NCBI RefSeq assembly: GCF_900110835.1 | Contig: NZ_FOJG01000001.1 | Span: 1,375,022 to 1,439,021 of the forward strand | Direction of reading: 5' to 3' | Source: Chitinophaga arvensicola | GTDB lineage: Bacteria; Bacteroidota; Bacteroidia; Chitinophagales; Chitinophagaceae | Length of the DNA stretch: 64,000 bases | Shown here: positions 34,039 to 42,071 of the stretch, one piece after another | Position numbering within the stretch: position 1 is the stretch's first letter | How the letters are laid out: every line of letters begins with the position of its first letter | The notes under the pieces: generated by a model | Database searches by the model: none | Told to the model about the DNA's origin: nothing | The model's input: only the letters and a program-made list of their open reading frames with translations | Position numbers and translations under genes: made by a program

Positions 34039-34583
34039 TTTTCCTGCTTTTGCAGGGAGGCTTCGGTGATCCTGTTTAGCAACAGCCGCATATGTTTCCG
34101 GTTACGTCCCCAGGATATCCAGGATGCTTTAAAGTGGAGATCGCACATGCTGTTGATATAAATTTTATTTTTTCCAAAGAGGACGGTAACCTGCTCTCCT
34201 GAACTGGCCGAATAGACATCATGTGCCCTTGCTTTAAACGCATTGTCGCCCAGGTAATAGGGGAGCCACTTTTGTTCCTCGCCCAGCCTTTCCACGATGG
34301 TCCGCTGTTCTTCTTTGCTGAGCGTGGTGGAGATAGATTTTAGTTTTAACCGGCTATTTTGTCTCCAATACAGCAACCCGATAATGGTAGAAAAGACCAT
34401 AAAGAATAAGATTACTCCCAGTTTGTGTTGATCATTACTGAATAACAATCCTGCGGCATACATTCCGAGTAAGACATCAAAAAAAAGGAGGATATAAATA
34501 ACGTCAAAATGTTCTACATGTTCTCTGAAACTCAACTGTACTTCGCCGGTAGCAATTGCTCTTTTATATTCTCCTTTCGTCAT
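33999..34583 (-). CDS. YcxB-like membrane protein
   Basis: A 194-aa protein with two adjacent membrane helices in its first half (DVIYILLFFDVLLGMYAAGLLF and GVILFFMVFSTIIGLLYW) and a soluble C-terminal domain with YSASSGEQVTVLFGKNKIYINSM. That layout, tandem helices then a YcxB-type cytoplasmic domain, supports a loose assignment. The ATG at 34583 (MTKGEYKRAIATGEVQLSF) fits better than the upstream in-frame start at 34634. Function unknown. It ends inside the 3' end of the DUF3817 gene on the other strand. Confidence 0.6.
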   Translation of the reverse strand: MTKGEYKRAIATGEVQLSFREHVEHFDVIYILLFFDVLLGMYAAGLLFSNDQHKLGVILFFMVFSTIIGLLYWRQNSRLKLKSISTTLSKEEQRTIVERLGEEQKWLPYYLGDNAFKARAHDVYSASSGEQVTVLFGKNKIYINSMCDLHFKASWISWGRNRKHMRLLLNRITEASLQKQENQAPILDKITLST

Positions 34584-34655
34584 CTTCCTGCCTTCTTTTC
34601 GATTTTGAGGGCATAAAAATAGTTGTTTTTGCAATGTGGATTAAAGTGCTGCTGA

Positions 34656-35099
34656 TCAATAGGTCACCATCTGTTTCAGGTGATGTTCTAAATGCACCAC
34701 ATAATCATTGATGATAAAATCCAGGGTCCAGTCCTGATCGGTATGTCTGCAAAGCCTTTGCAGGGCTTCTTCCGGGATGTGCTGCATCAGGTGTAGCAAC
34801 TGCCGGTTATACAGCGTCCAGAAATCAATGAGTTGCTGATTGTCTATTTGCAGGTAATAGCTGTATTGATTCCACTTATTCTGATCATATCCGATGGTGG
34901 GTGTGGTTTCGAACTGTGTGCGAACAAAGCGTTGATGATTATTGGTGGCGCTATCGACGAGGTGACCTAGCATTTCCTTTTTGCTCCATTTTCCAGGCGC
35001 TGGTTTAAACGAGAATTCTTCCGCCGGTATGGCTGTCAGCAGCGCGGGAATGGTGTTACACAGATAGTTCAGTCTTATAATTGAGTCATGAATTGGCAT
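34656..35099 (-). CDS. DinB family protein
   Basis: A 147-aa four-helix-bundle protein of the DinB/YfiT metal-binding superfamily. Features: FSFKPAPGKWSKKEMLGHLVDSATNNHQRF with the first metal-binding His, a central helix with many Gln, and the closing DYVVHLEHHLKQM with the paired His residues. Members include thiol-dependent transferases and damage-inducible proteins of unknown action. The open frame reaches back to 35222, but the start MPIHDSIIRLNYL at 35099 matches the family. It lies on its own, divergent from a flavin monooxygenase gene. Confidence 0.85.
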   Translation of the reverse strand: MPIHDSIIRLNYLCNTIPALLTAIPAEEFSFKPAPGKWSKKEMLGHLVDSATNNHQRFVRTQFETTPTIGYDQNKWNQYSYYLQIDNQQLIDFWTLYNRQLLHLMQHIPEEALQRLCRHTDQDWTLDFIINDYVVHLEHHLKQMVTY

Positions 35100-35284
35100 A
35101 CTTAAAAGTAAAGAATATTTTTTTGTTCCTGGTCTCGCCGGGCAAAGAATGCCCCCAATGCCCTTTTTTACCGCCAAAATTCCCGTGTTTACCGATCTGT
35201 CGACCGGACTGGCCCTTTTCATGATTGTCTTCCTTTTTGCGGCGATATAGCTTTGTTTTATTATTCACTGCAAGTAGGCAATAC

Positions 35285-36460
35285 ATGAAAACAAAGCGCA
35301 TCTTAATTTCCGGCGCCAGCGTAGCTGGGCCTGCATTGGCCTTCTGGCTGCATCGTTATGGTTTTGAGGTAACTATTCTGGAACGTGCACCGGGGATCCG
35401 TCCTGGCGGTTATGCGGTTGACTTCCGGGGTGCTGCCATGGAAGTGCTGGAGAAGATGGGCGTACTGGAAGAGATCCGTCGCTGCGAAACACGCACGGGA
35501 ACTATCACTACTGTAGACAAGCATAACAGGAAAGTGTCTGCTATGCCGGATGGCTTTACCAGCGGGGAGTTGGAAATTATGCGTGGCGACCTGGTAGAAG
35601 TATTGTATGGTGCCACGAAAAATGACGTGGAGTATATATTCGGGGATAGTATTACAGGTATGACAGATGGAGCGGAGGGCGTAGACGTTACCTTTGAAAT
35701 GAGTGCAGCCAGGCAATTCGACCTGGTGATCGGTGCAGATGGTTTGCATTCCAATGTACGAAGAATCGCTTTCGGGGAGGAATCGGAGTTTAACCGGTAT
35801 ATGGGCCTGTACGTCGCGATCTTCACTACGCCCAACTTTATGGATATAGGGATGAATGGCTTGTTTTACAGCACACCGGGAAAACGGGTAGGATTTTTCG
35901 GCGCAAGAGAAAGTACGGAAGCAAGGGCCTCTTTTTATTTTACTTCGGAGCCTTTGGCCTATGACCGGCGGGATATTGCCCAACAAAAGGAAATCATTCG
36001 CAGTAAATTTGCGGAGGAAGAATGGGAGGTGCCACGTTTGTTGTCGTTGATGGAAGATGCACCGGACTTTTATTTTGATTCTATTAGCCAGATCAAAATG
36101 GATCGTTGGTCGAAAGGACGTATTGCACTGATCGGAGATGCGGCTCATTGTGCATCCCCTTTATCAGGAATGGGAACCAGCATGGCAGTAGTAGGCGCCT
36201 GTATCCTGGCCGGGGAGTTAAAGAAAGCAGCCGGCGATTATACCGTTGCGTTTGCCCTTTATGAAGAGAGAATGCGGGAGTTTGTGATAAAGAGCCAGCA
36301 GCTGGCAGATGGAGGCGCTACCTGGTTTGTGCCCAATACCCGTTTCATGCATTGGTGCAGTCAGCAGATGTGGAAGATGCTGCCTTATTCTCCGTGGAAG
36401 AACATGATGATACAGCTGCCTTCTAAAATAGCCCGCTCTATTCAGCCGGAGTGCTATTAA
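35285..36460 (+). CDS. FAD-dependent aromatic-type monooxygenase
   Basis: Class A flavoprotein monooxygenase of 391 aa (PHBH fold). Visible motifs: the FAD-binding GASVAGPALAFWLHRYGFEVTILERAP at the N-terminus, the DG-type motif DLVIGADGLHSNVRR in the middle, and GRIALIGDAAHCASPLSGMGTSMAV near the C-terminal third. Such enzymes hydroxylate aromatic or polyketide substrates, and some relatives of this shape (TetX-type) inactivate tetracyclines, but the N-terminal part is not specifically TetX-like. A single-gene unit ending in a strong bidirectional terminator. Substrate unknown. Confidence 0.88.
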   Translation: MKTKRILISGASVAGPALAFWLHRYGFEVTILERAPGIRPGGYAVDFRGAAMEVLEKMGVLEEIRRCETRTGTITTVDKHNRKVSAMPDGFTSGELEIMRGDLVEVLYGATKNDVEYIFGDSITGMTDGAEGVDVTFEMSAARQFDLVIGADGLHSNVRRIAFGEESEFNRYMGLYVAIFTTPNFMDIGMNGLFYSTPGKRVGFFGARESTEARASFYFTSEPLAYDRRDIAQQKEIIRSKFAEEEWEVPRLLSLMEDAPDFYFDSISQIKMDRWSKGRIALIGDAAHCASPLSGMGTSMAVVGACILAGELKKAAGDYTVAFALYEERMREFVIKSQQLADGGATWFVPNTRFMHWCSQQMWKMLPYSPWKNMMIQLPSKIARSIQPECY

Positions 36461-36498
36461 TCATGATGGTTGACAAGCAGACCTGTCAACCATCATGA
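36461..36498. terminator. Bidirectional terminator with 15-bp stem
   Basis: Perfect 15-bp arms (36461-36475 and 36484-36498, 8-base loop) sit directly after the monooxygenase stop and 30 bases before the stop of the convergent gene at 36529. Confidence 0.75.
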
Positions 36499-36528
36499 AA
36501 TATTTATTGCCTCTTAAGTGAGTTGTTA

Positions 36529-38268
36529 TTAATCGACACTGATTTTTGCAATCGCAATTTTTGTTTTCCCCAGCATCCTGTCTGTTTTTCCGACGATATA
36601 CATATTATTCCCGATTACCGCGCCCAATCGTGGCATGGCGGTGGGGATGTCTTTGTTGGTGAAGAATAGTTTCCTGGTGAGTTTCCCGGTTGCTTCATCC
36701 ATATTTACAAGGAAGCAATCGGTTTTGCTGAATCGGGTAGTTGACTTTGCTTTCTGACCTGCCTGAACAACGGTGGCGTTTTTTGAATTATCATTGAATA
36801 TGAGCTGGATATTTTTCCCTGTTTGAATAGCGCCAAATCCTGAATAGAAAGGTCTGTTTCCATCCAGGAAATAGCTTGTATTGAAATTAAAACCAACGCC
36901 ATAGCCCAGGTCATGAACGCCGGCAATGACTTCCCGTTGATACTTGGGTAGTATCTGGAGCCAGCCGATGTTGCCGGAAGCATCTACCCTGCACATCATC
37001 AGATCGCCTGAGATATAGTTGGAATAACTGGTCGTGCGCCATTGACCGGGCATACCGTTTGTGCCGGCTGTATAGCTCTGCGTGGTAGTTACGTAATGAT
37101 GGAAATATTCTGCCAGGATAATCAGGTTATTATCGGCAGTGTAAAAAATATTACGGAACTGCATAAACCGGGAGAAGTCTTCTCCTTCATCTTTCAGCTT
37201 GCTCAGGCTTTCCCGCATTTTTCGTTCTTCTCTGGATTCTTCCTTGTCGTCCGTTTCGTCATTATCGTCCTTGTCCAGATCAGCGGTCAACAAGGAATTA
37301 TTAATGGCTTTATCACTGGTAGATAGCACTTTTCCATTGGACACATTAATTCTCTGTACAAGTAATCCGTCAACGGTTTTACCTTTTTTTACATTGCTGT
37401 AGAAAGCGGCCAGGATCAGGTCTTTACTTTTTTCCTGTACTAATTTTGTGCTGATAAGCCATTTCCCGTTAATGGTGGTATTGATCTCTGATTGCTGTTT
37501 CCCTTTTGTGTCGTAAATACGGATGTTGTAGTTGGTAAAATCAAGAAATTTCTGTTTTTTCTTTTTGCCTTCTTCATATTCGTACATCCGTCCTACCAGT
37601 ATCACATTGTGTTCATTGGTATATAATACATCTTCCAGCTGATACTTGTTGGCTTCAAATTCATTGGTAATGGTCAGTGGCTGGGACGATGCTTTGAGAT
37701 TGTTGCCGAGTTCCTGTATCGTGTATTCATTCTTTTCCCGCCCTGCAATGCTGCTCACAATCAGAACTTTTGTGCTGTCGGTGTTGTAGGTGATTTTGAA
37801 ATCAATATCATCCTTTTTTTCTTCTTTCTGATAGCTGGCTATTTCCCTGAACTCTCCGGTTAGTTCTCCGGAATTCTTATTTACGGCAGATGCAAAGAGG
37901 GCAAGCGTTTTATCGCGTTTACTGTATTCTGAAGAGATGAGGTACAATTTATCTTCAAAAGGAAGAAATTGTACAAATTCTTTTCCTCTTAATTCTTTAT
38001 TGAAATCATTGCGGAAAATTTCGGTCAGGTTATTATCCACTTTTACCAGCGAAGCTGATTCCCGTGCAGTAGCGCCCACTACAAAGTAGCTTTTTAATGC
38101 GAGGTGACTTTCCTGAAGGTAAACAGCGTTTTTATCCGCCAGTACTACGCGCAGGTCGGTACTGCCTTTCCGGAGATTGAATTCGTCGCCCCATTTGATG
38201 GACGTTTTCTGGGCGTAACAAACAATACTAAGCAATGCCAAAGTCAGCGATAGGTATACGAGCTTCAT
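36529..38268 (-). CDS. Hypothetical secreted protein, Bacteroidota-specific type
   Basis: A 579-aa protein with an N-terminal signal peptide (LVYLSLTLALLSIVCYAQ). The body consists of repeated beta-strand units separated by Asp/Asn turns, with alternating kinase-like spacing resembling a six- or seven-bladed propeller, but no named domain is recognised. An acidic, low-complexity segment near residues 318-340 (DLDKDDNDETDDKEESREER) splits the chain. The C-terminal part contains GFGAIQTGKNIQLIFNDNSKN. It is a single gene. Related proteins of unknown function are frequent in Chitinophaga-like genomes. Confidence 0.75.
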   Translation of the reverse strand: MKLVYLSLTLALLSIVCYAQKTSIKWGDEFNLRKGSTDLRVVLADKNAVYLQESHLALKSYFVVGATARESASLVKVDNNLTEIFRNDFNKELRGKEFVQFLPFEDKLYLISSEYSKRDKTLALFASAVNKNSGELTGEFREIASYQKEEKKDDIDFKITYNTDSTKVLIVSSIAGREKNEYTIQELGNNLKASSQPLTITNEFEANKYQLEDVLYTNEHNVILVGRMYEYEEGKKKKQKFLDFTNYNIRIYDTKGKQQSEINTTINGKWLISTKLVQEKSKDLILAAFYSNVKKGKTVDGLLVQRINVSNGKVLSTSDKAINNSLLTADLDKDDNDETDDKEESREERKMRESLSKLKDEGEDFSRFMQFRNIFYTADNNLIILAEYFHHYVTTTQSYTAGTNGMPGQWRTTSYSNYISGDLMMCRVDASGNIGWLQILPKYQREVIAGVHDLGYGVGFNFNTSYFLDGNRPFYSGFGAIQTGKNIQLIFNDNSKNATVVQAGQKAKSTTRFSKTDCFLVNMDEATGKLTRKLFFTNKDIPTAMPRLGAVIGNNMYIVGKTDRMLGKTKIAIAKISVD

Positions 38269-38354
38269 TGAAATCTGTGTTTAGTACAATAGTAACGAAT
38301 ATAAGCGGAAATCTTCCTCGTTGAAAGTACTACCAGATAATTTGAGGGGAAGCA

Positions 38355-38807
38355 TTACACATTAAACTGCCGCAGGTGATGGTCGAAATGTTTGTAGACA
38401 AGAATACCAATTTCGTCAGTATCCATTTTTCCAAAGAAGTCGTGGATAAATGCCGGATTGGAGAAATGCTCATATTGGGATACCTGTTCTATCCACGTCT
38501 TTTTTTGAAACGCCAGATCCCCTTCTTTTTCTTTGGTCAGAAAAGCATTGCCGGAGGGCATGTTTTTTTTCATGGGATCATCATTTTTTACGATGCCCTT
38601 TAAGGCCCATTGACCGAAGATCAGCCCCAGGAGTCCTTGTTTATAAACGCCATGTTTTGTTCCAAGTATCCAGTTGTTCCAGATGGTGCAATGTTTTGCC
38701 ATCTGGTAAACGCTCATTTTGCCCCATTGGGCAGTATGATCTTTAGTAAGCAGGTTAATTCTGCCCATAAATGCTTCTCTTGCAGCAGGATCGAATATTG
38801 TTTTCAT
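38355..38807 (-). CDS. DUF1569 domain-containing protein
   Basis: A 150-aa DinB-superfamily protein of the DUF1569 type. Features are MKTIFDPAAREAFMGRINLLTKDHTAQWGKMSVYQMAKHC at the N-terminus, with a potential metal-binding His, and the final YKHFDHHLRQFNV with the closing His pair. Such proteins form four-helix bundles binding a divalent metal; function is unknown. It is divergent from a GlxA-type regulator 127 bases away. Confidence 0.82.
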   Translation of the reverse strand: MKTIFDPAAREAFMGRINLLTKDHTAQWGKMSVYQMAKHCTIWNNWILGTKHGVYKQGLLGLIFGQWALKGIVKNDDPMKKNMPSGNAFLTKEKEGDLAFQKKTWIEQVSQYEHFSNPAFIHDFFGKMDTDEIGILVYKHFDHHLRQFNV

Positions 38808-38934
38808 AACAGATGTTTTATCTGATGTAAAAGTAGGCGGGTATAGGAAGTTGGTCGCTGTGTTAAAGTGCCAATGAACGGTGTATTTTGTGCCTTTTTT
38901 TTAATAGCTTCGGTTAACTAATGCCAGGGTGATT

Positions 38935-39921
38935 ATGAAACATATATCCATTGTAATATATGAAGACGTGTTGCCTGCAGCGGTAGCCAACACTACTGCT
39001 ATGTTGTTTAGCGCAAATGAAGCTGCGGTAAAGAATGGATTGCCTGCTCCTTTCCGGATTGAACTGGTAGGTGTTCATCTCAAAAATGTACAGTTGAGTA
39101 TGCCCGTACAGTTTTATTGCAGTAAAACGATAGCGGACGAGTTTGAGACAGATACCATTATCATCCCGCCCATGAGCACAGCTCAGTCGGACATCAACAC
39201 GTTACTTCTTAAGAACAGGGAATTGATAGAATGGATAAAGGAGCAATATGATAAGAAGGTGGAGATAATGAGTCTTTGTACCGGCGCTTATTTTCTGGCG
39301 GAATGTGGTTTACTGGATGGAATGCCGGCTACCTCTCATTGGGGTGCTATGGAAGATTTGCAGCAAAGATATCCCTTAATAGATTTCAGGCCCGATCATG
39401 TTGTTACGCATTCCAAAGCAATTATTACAGGCGGCGGTGGCTTTTCTTCTTTAAATGCCTTATTGTATTTTATAGAACAAAGTTGTGGTAAAGAGATTTC
39501 AGTGGCATTGAGTAAAATTTATGCCCTGGATTATGGCCGGACTTCACAAAGTATCTTCACCGTTTTTTCCGGAAAACGTCAGCACAACGACGAGGAAATA
39601 CACCAGGCGCAATGTTATATTGAGAAGACTTTTGAAACGGATATTTCAGTGGAGCAAATTGCCCGCCAGGTAAATATGAGCAAGCGGAATTTTATCCGCC
39701 GGTTTAAGAATGCCACTTCGTTAAGCCCGATAGAATTTATTCAGCGAATAAAGGTAGAAGCAGCAAAGAAGGCGTTTGAAGCGGGGGAAACGAATATTGC
39801 GGCGATCACCTACCGGGTGGGATACAACGATCTGAAAACATTCAGAATGGTGTTTAAGCGGATTACGGGATCAACGCCGGTTGAATACAGGAATCAATAT
39901 AAGACGCTTACAGCCGTTTAA
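38935..39921 (+). CDS. GlxA family transcriptional regulator (DJ-1/PfpI plus AraC)
   Basis: A 328-aa regulator. The first 190 residues form a DJ-1/PfpI-like sensor (ISIVIYEDVLPAAVANTTAMLF, TIIIPPMSTAQSD, VEIMSLCTGAYFLAECGLLDG with the Cys elbow, HVVTHSKAIITGGGGFSSLNALLYFIE). The C-terminal AraC domain holds two helix-turn-helices (ISVEQIARQVNMSKRNFIRRFKNAT and IAAITYRVGYNDLKTFRMVFKRITGSTPVEYR). GlxA-type regulators respond to small metabolites such as amines or acetylated compounds in other phyla. The GTG at 38929 is an alternative start. Divergent from the DUF1569 gene. Confidence 0.92.
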   Translation: MKHISIVIYEDVLPAAVANTTAMLFSANEAAVKNGLPAPFRIELVGVHLKNVQLSMPVQFYCSKTIADEFETDTIIIPPMSTAQSDINTLLLKNRELIEWIKEQYDKKVEIMSLCTGAYFLAECGLLDGMPATSHWGAMEDLQQRYPLIDFRPDHVVTHSKAIITGGGGFSSLNALLYFIEQSCGKEISVALSKIYALDYGRTSQSIFTVFSGKRQHNDEEIHQAQCYIEKTFETDISVEQIARQVNMSKRNFIRRFKNATSLSPIEFIQRIKVEAAKKAFEAGETNIAAITYRVGYNDLKTFRMVFKRITGSTPVEYRNQYKTLTAV

Positions 39922-39941
39922 GTGAAGGGCGCTAAAACAAA

Positions 39942-39973
39942 AAAGCCCTGATAACTTGCGTTACCAGAGCTTT
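39942..39973 (-). terminator. Terminator of the tRNA-Ser gene
   Basis: Minus-strand stem AAAGC...GCTTT with two internal mismatches (outer arms 39969-39973 and 39942-39946, inner pairs around a TTGC loop) followed by TTTTTTGTTTT. It lies just past the tRNA 3' end and may also stop the GlxA-type transcript coming from the other side. Confidence 0.6.
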
Positions 39974-39981
39974 AAAGCTTG

Positions 39982-40068
39982 CGGAGAAGAAGGGATTCGA
40001 ACCCTTGATAGGCTTTCACCTATACACACTTTCCAGGCGTGCCAGTTCAACCACTCCTGCACTTCTCC
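39982..40068 (-). tRNA. tRNA-Ser (anticodon GGA)
   Basis: 87 nt on the minus strand. The acceptor stem GGAGAAG/CTTCTCC with discriminator G is complete. The anticodon stem CACGC/GTGTG closes the loop CTGGAAA, anticodon GGA, reading UCC and UCU. A long variable arm (ATAGG...CCTAT) identifies a class II serine tRNA. The T arm is AAGGG-TTCGAAT-CCCTT. CCA is not encoded. Confidence 0.97.
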
Positions 40069-40124
40069 GTGATTATCTTTTTCCTGAATAAAAAAGGAAA
40101 GGTTGTTTTTCCAATTCAGGGTTG

Positions 40125-40154
40125 CAAAGATAATCCTTTAGTTTGTATTTCAAA
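40125..40154 (-). promoter_or_regulatory. Promoter of tRNA-Ser
   Basis: On the minus strand TTTG (40151-40154), 18-base spacer, TATCTTTG (40125-40132). The tRNA 5' end is 57 bases downstream. Confidence 0.6.
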
Positions 40155-40161
40155 AAAAAGT

Positions 40162-40854
40162 TTAATTACTGTCGTATAACTTCCAGATACCACCCCCTAA
40201 AAGGCCGCCCACTATAGGTCCTACAATAAATACCCACAGATGGGAGATCGCTGCGCCACCTACAAAAAGGGCTGGTCCGATACTCCTGGCCGGATTTACG
40301 GATACACCGGTAATGGGGATGCCTACAATGTGGATCATGGTAAGGCAGAGGCCTATTGCCAGTCCGGCAAACATACCATTCTGGTTATTTTTACTGGTGC
40401 TGCCATGTACTACTACGAGGAAAATGGCTGTAAGCACCGTTTCTGCCACCAGGCCACTGATCAGAGAGTAATGATCCGGTGAACCCTCTTCCACGCCGTT
40501 GGCGCCAAGGCCGTTGGCTGCAAGACTGTAATCGGCCTTTCCCTGCGCAATAAAGTACAGCAGGGCTGCTGCCACTATGCCGCCGATGATCTGCGAAATA
40601 ATGTACCCGCCAGCGTCTTTACCGGATATTTTACCGGTAGACCACAACGAGATGGTAATGGCCGGATTGAGATGACATCCGGAAATATGGCCTACTGCAT
40701 AAGCCATCGTAACAACAGATAAACCAAATGCAAACGCGATACCCAGAAACCCAACATGCCCACCTGCCACTACAGCGCTGCCACAACCCATAAATACCAA
40801 AACAAAAGTGCCAAAGAACTCGGCAATACATTTCTGTGATAAGGAGACTACCAT
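40162..40854 (-). CDS. aqpZ: Aquaporin (MIP family, AqpZ-like)
   Basis: Water-selective channel of the inner membrane, 230 aa with six helices. Both NPA boxes are present: SGCHLNPAITISLW and GVSVNPARSIGPALF. The second box is followed by the Arg of the selectivity filter (NPARS), and the preceding Thr-rich helix and small residues fit the water-type (AqpZ) rather than glycerol-type filter. The N-terminus KCIAEFFGTFVLVFMGCGSAVVAGG is typical. A single gene. It lies between the tRNA promoter and the asparaginase terminator. Confidence 0.95.
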   Translation of the reverse strand: MVVSLSQKCIAEFFGTFVLVFMGCGSAVVAGGHVGFLGIAFAFGLSVVTMAYAVGHISGCHLNPAITISLWSTGKISGKDAGGYIISQIIGGIVAAALLYFIAQGKADYSLAANGLGANGVEEGSPDHYSLISGLVAETVLTAIFLVVVHGSTSKNNQNGMFAGLAIGLCLTMIHIVGIPITGVSVNPARSIGPALFVGGAAISHLWVFIVGPIVGGLLGGGIWKLYDSN

Positions 40855-40929
40855 AGCTAATGAATTTTGTGGTGAATAGAACTTGGGGAAAGAGAAATTG
40901 GTGATTACTAAATTTACCTTAATTATTCA

Positions 40930-40973
40930 AGATAAAAAAAAGCGGGAAGCACAACAGAATGTGCTTCCCGCTT
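40930..40973 (-). terminator. Intrinsic terminator of the asparaginase/TatD unit
   Basis: Perfect 14-bp minus-strand stem (arms 40940-40953 and 40960-40973, loop TTCTGT) followed by a T tract (TTTTTTT, 40934-40940). It lies 24 bases past the asparaginase stop. Confidence 0.85.
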
Positions 40974-40996
40974 GTATAAGCTGATTTAAAAAAAGA

Positions 40997-42030
40997 TTAA
41001 TACACTTCAATCGGGGTGAGTTCACCACGTAAAGACGTTTCCAGCATCTGCTTTGCTTCCGCAATGGAAAGGCCCTGTCCCAGTACGAACATCAGTTTGG
41101 TGACCGCTGCTTCAAAGGTCATATCATGACCACTTACTACACCGATCTCCAGTAAATGCTGACTGGTTTCATATTTGCCTAACTCCACGGAGCCGCCATC
41201 ACACTGGGTGATATCTACTATAATAGCGCCGTTGTCGATTACTTTTTTTATGCTCTCAATAAACCAGGGTTGGGTATTGGTATTACCACTACCAAAGGTT
41301 TCCATGATTACACCTTTCAGTCCGGATACGCTGAGCGTGGCTTCCACCGCCTTCCTGGAGATACCCGGGAATAGCTTTAATACCGTGATATTTGTTTCCA
41401 GTTCTTTATGCACCTTCAGTGGTTGTGTAGGAGGCGGCAGGATAAACTGATGTTTGAATTTAATATCGATACCGGCTTCGGCGAGCTGAGGATAATTCAT
41501 CGTATAGAATGCCTCAAACTTTTCCGCGTTATACTTTTTGGAGCGGTTGCCTCTGAACAGGGAGAAATCAAAATAGATACATACTTCCGGTACCATAGAT
41601 ATATCGGTGCCATTGTGCCTGCTGCAGGCACAATGGCGGTGATAATATTCTCCTTGGCATCTGTCCGTATTTTACCGATGGGAAGCTGAGAGCCGGTCAG
41701 GATAACGGGCTTCGACAGGTTTTCCAGCATAAAGCTCAGTGCAGAGGCAGTAAAGGCCATGGTATCAGATCCATGAAGGATCACAAAACCATCATAACGG
41801 TCATACCTGTCTTCTATGATGCTGGCCAGTTCTACCCATATCTCCGGCTGCATGTCTGATGAATCTATAGGGGGATTAAATGCGTACACATAAAAATCGA
41901 TGCCCATCCGGTACAGTTCCGGTAAATTATTCCTTATCTCGTTGAAGCCTATCGGGCGAAGTGCTTTGGTCTTGTCGTCATAGATCATACCCACAGTACC
42001 ACCCGTGTAAATAATCAAAATTTTACTCAT
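40997..42030 (-). pseudogene. ansA: Type I L-asparaginase, interrupted by a single-base frameshift
   Basis: Two overlapping frames encode the halves of one cytoplasmic type I asparaginase (asparagine to aspartate and ammonia). The first (from MSKILIIYTGGTVGMIYD at 42030) has both catalytic Thr motifs, TGGTVG and HGSDTMAFT, and the Lys-Thr-Asp motif GKIRTDAKENIITAI. The second resumes at RHNGTDISMVPEVCIYF and continues through FRGNRSKK to the normal C-terminus. The frames are joined at 41609-41637, inside a perfect palindrome: one extra base would restore one reading frame of about 345 codons. Either a real inactivating mutation or a sequencing error. The two starts MATSTMSKIL (42045) and MSKIL (42030) are both possible. 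Confidence 0.85.
41609..41637. repeat. 29-nt perfect palindrome at the asparaginase frameshift
   Basis: Arms GCCATTGTGCCTGC (41609-41622) and its complement (41624-41637) are separated by one base. The reading-frame break in the asparaginase gene lies inside this element. Confidence 0.9.
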
Positions 42031-42051
42031 TGTGCTAGTAGCCATTGCCTG

Positions 42052-42059
42052 CAAAGGTA
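42052..42059 (-). promoter_or_regulatory. -7 box of the asparaginase gene
   Basis: TACCTTTG on the minus strand, 21 bases before the ATG at 42030. It would give the asparaginase gene its own promoter just after the TatD stop. Confidence 0.4.
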
Positions 42060-42071
42060 TTCACTAAACAG

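Noticed and set aside
35303..36148. A 281-codon minus-strand frame inside the FAD monooxygenase gene
   Set aside because: The plus strand has clear flavoprotein motifs over the same region.
39982..40068. tRNA-Ser as an integration site of a mobile element
   Set aside because: No integrase, and no repeat of the tRNA 3' end noticed in the flanks; only mentioned as a possibility.
41497..42054. Two separate genes for the asparaginase halves, or programmed frameshifting
   Set aside because: The halves are complementary parts of one conserved enzyme, and no slippery heptamer is seen; a one-base indel in the palindrome explains it.
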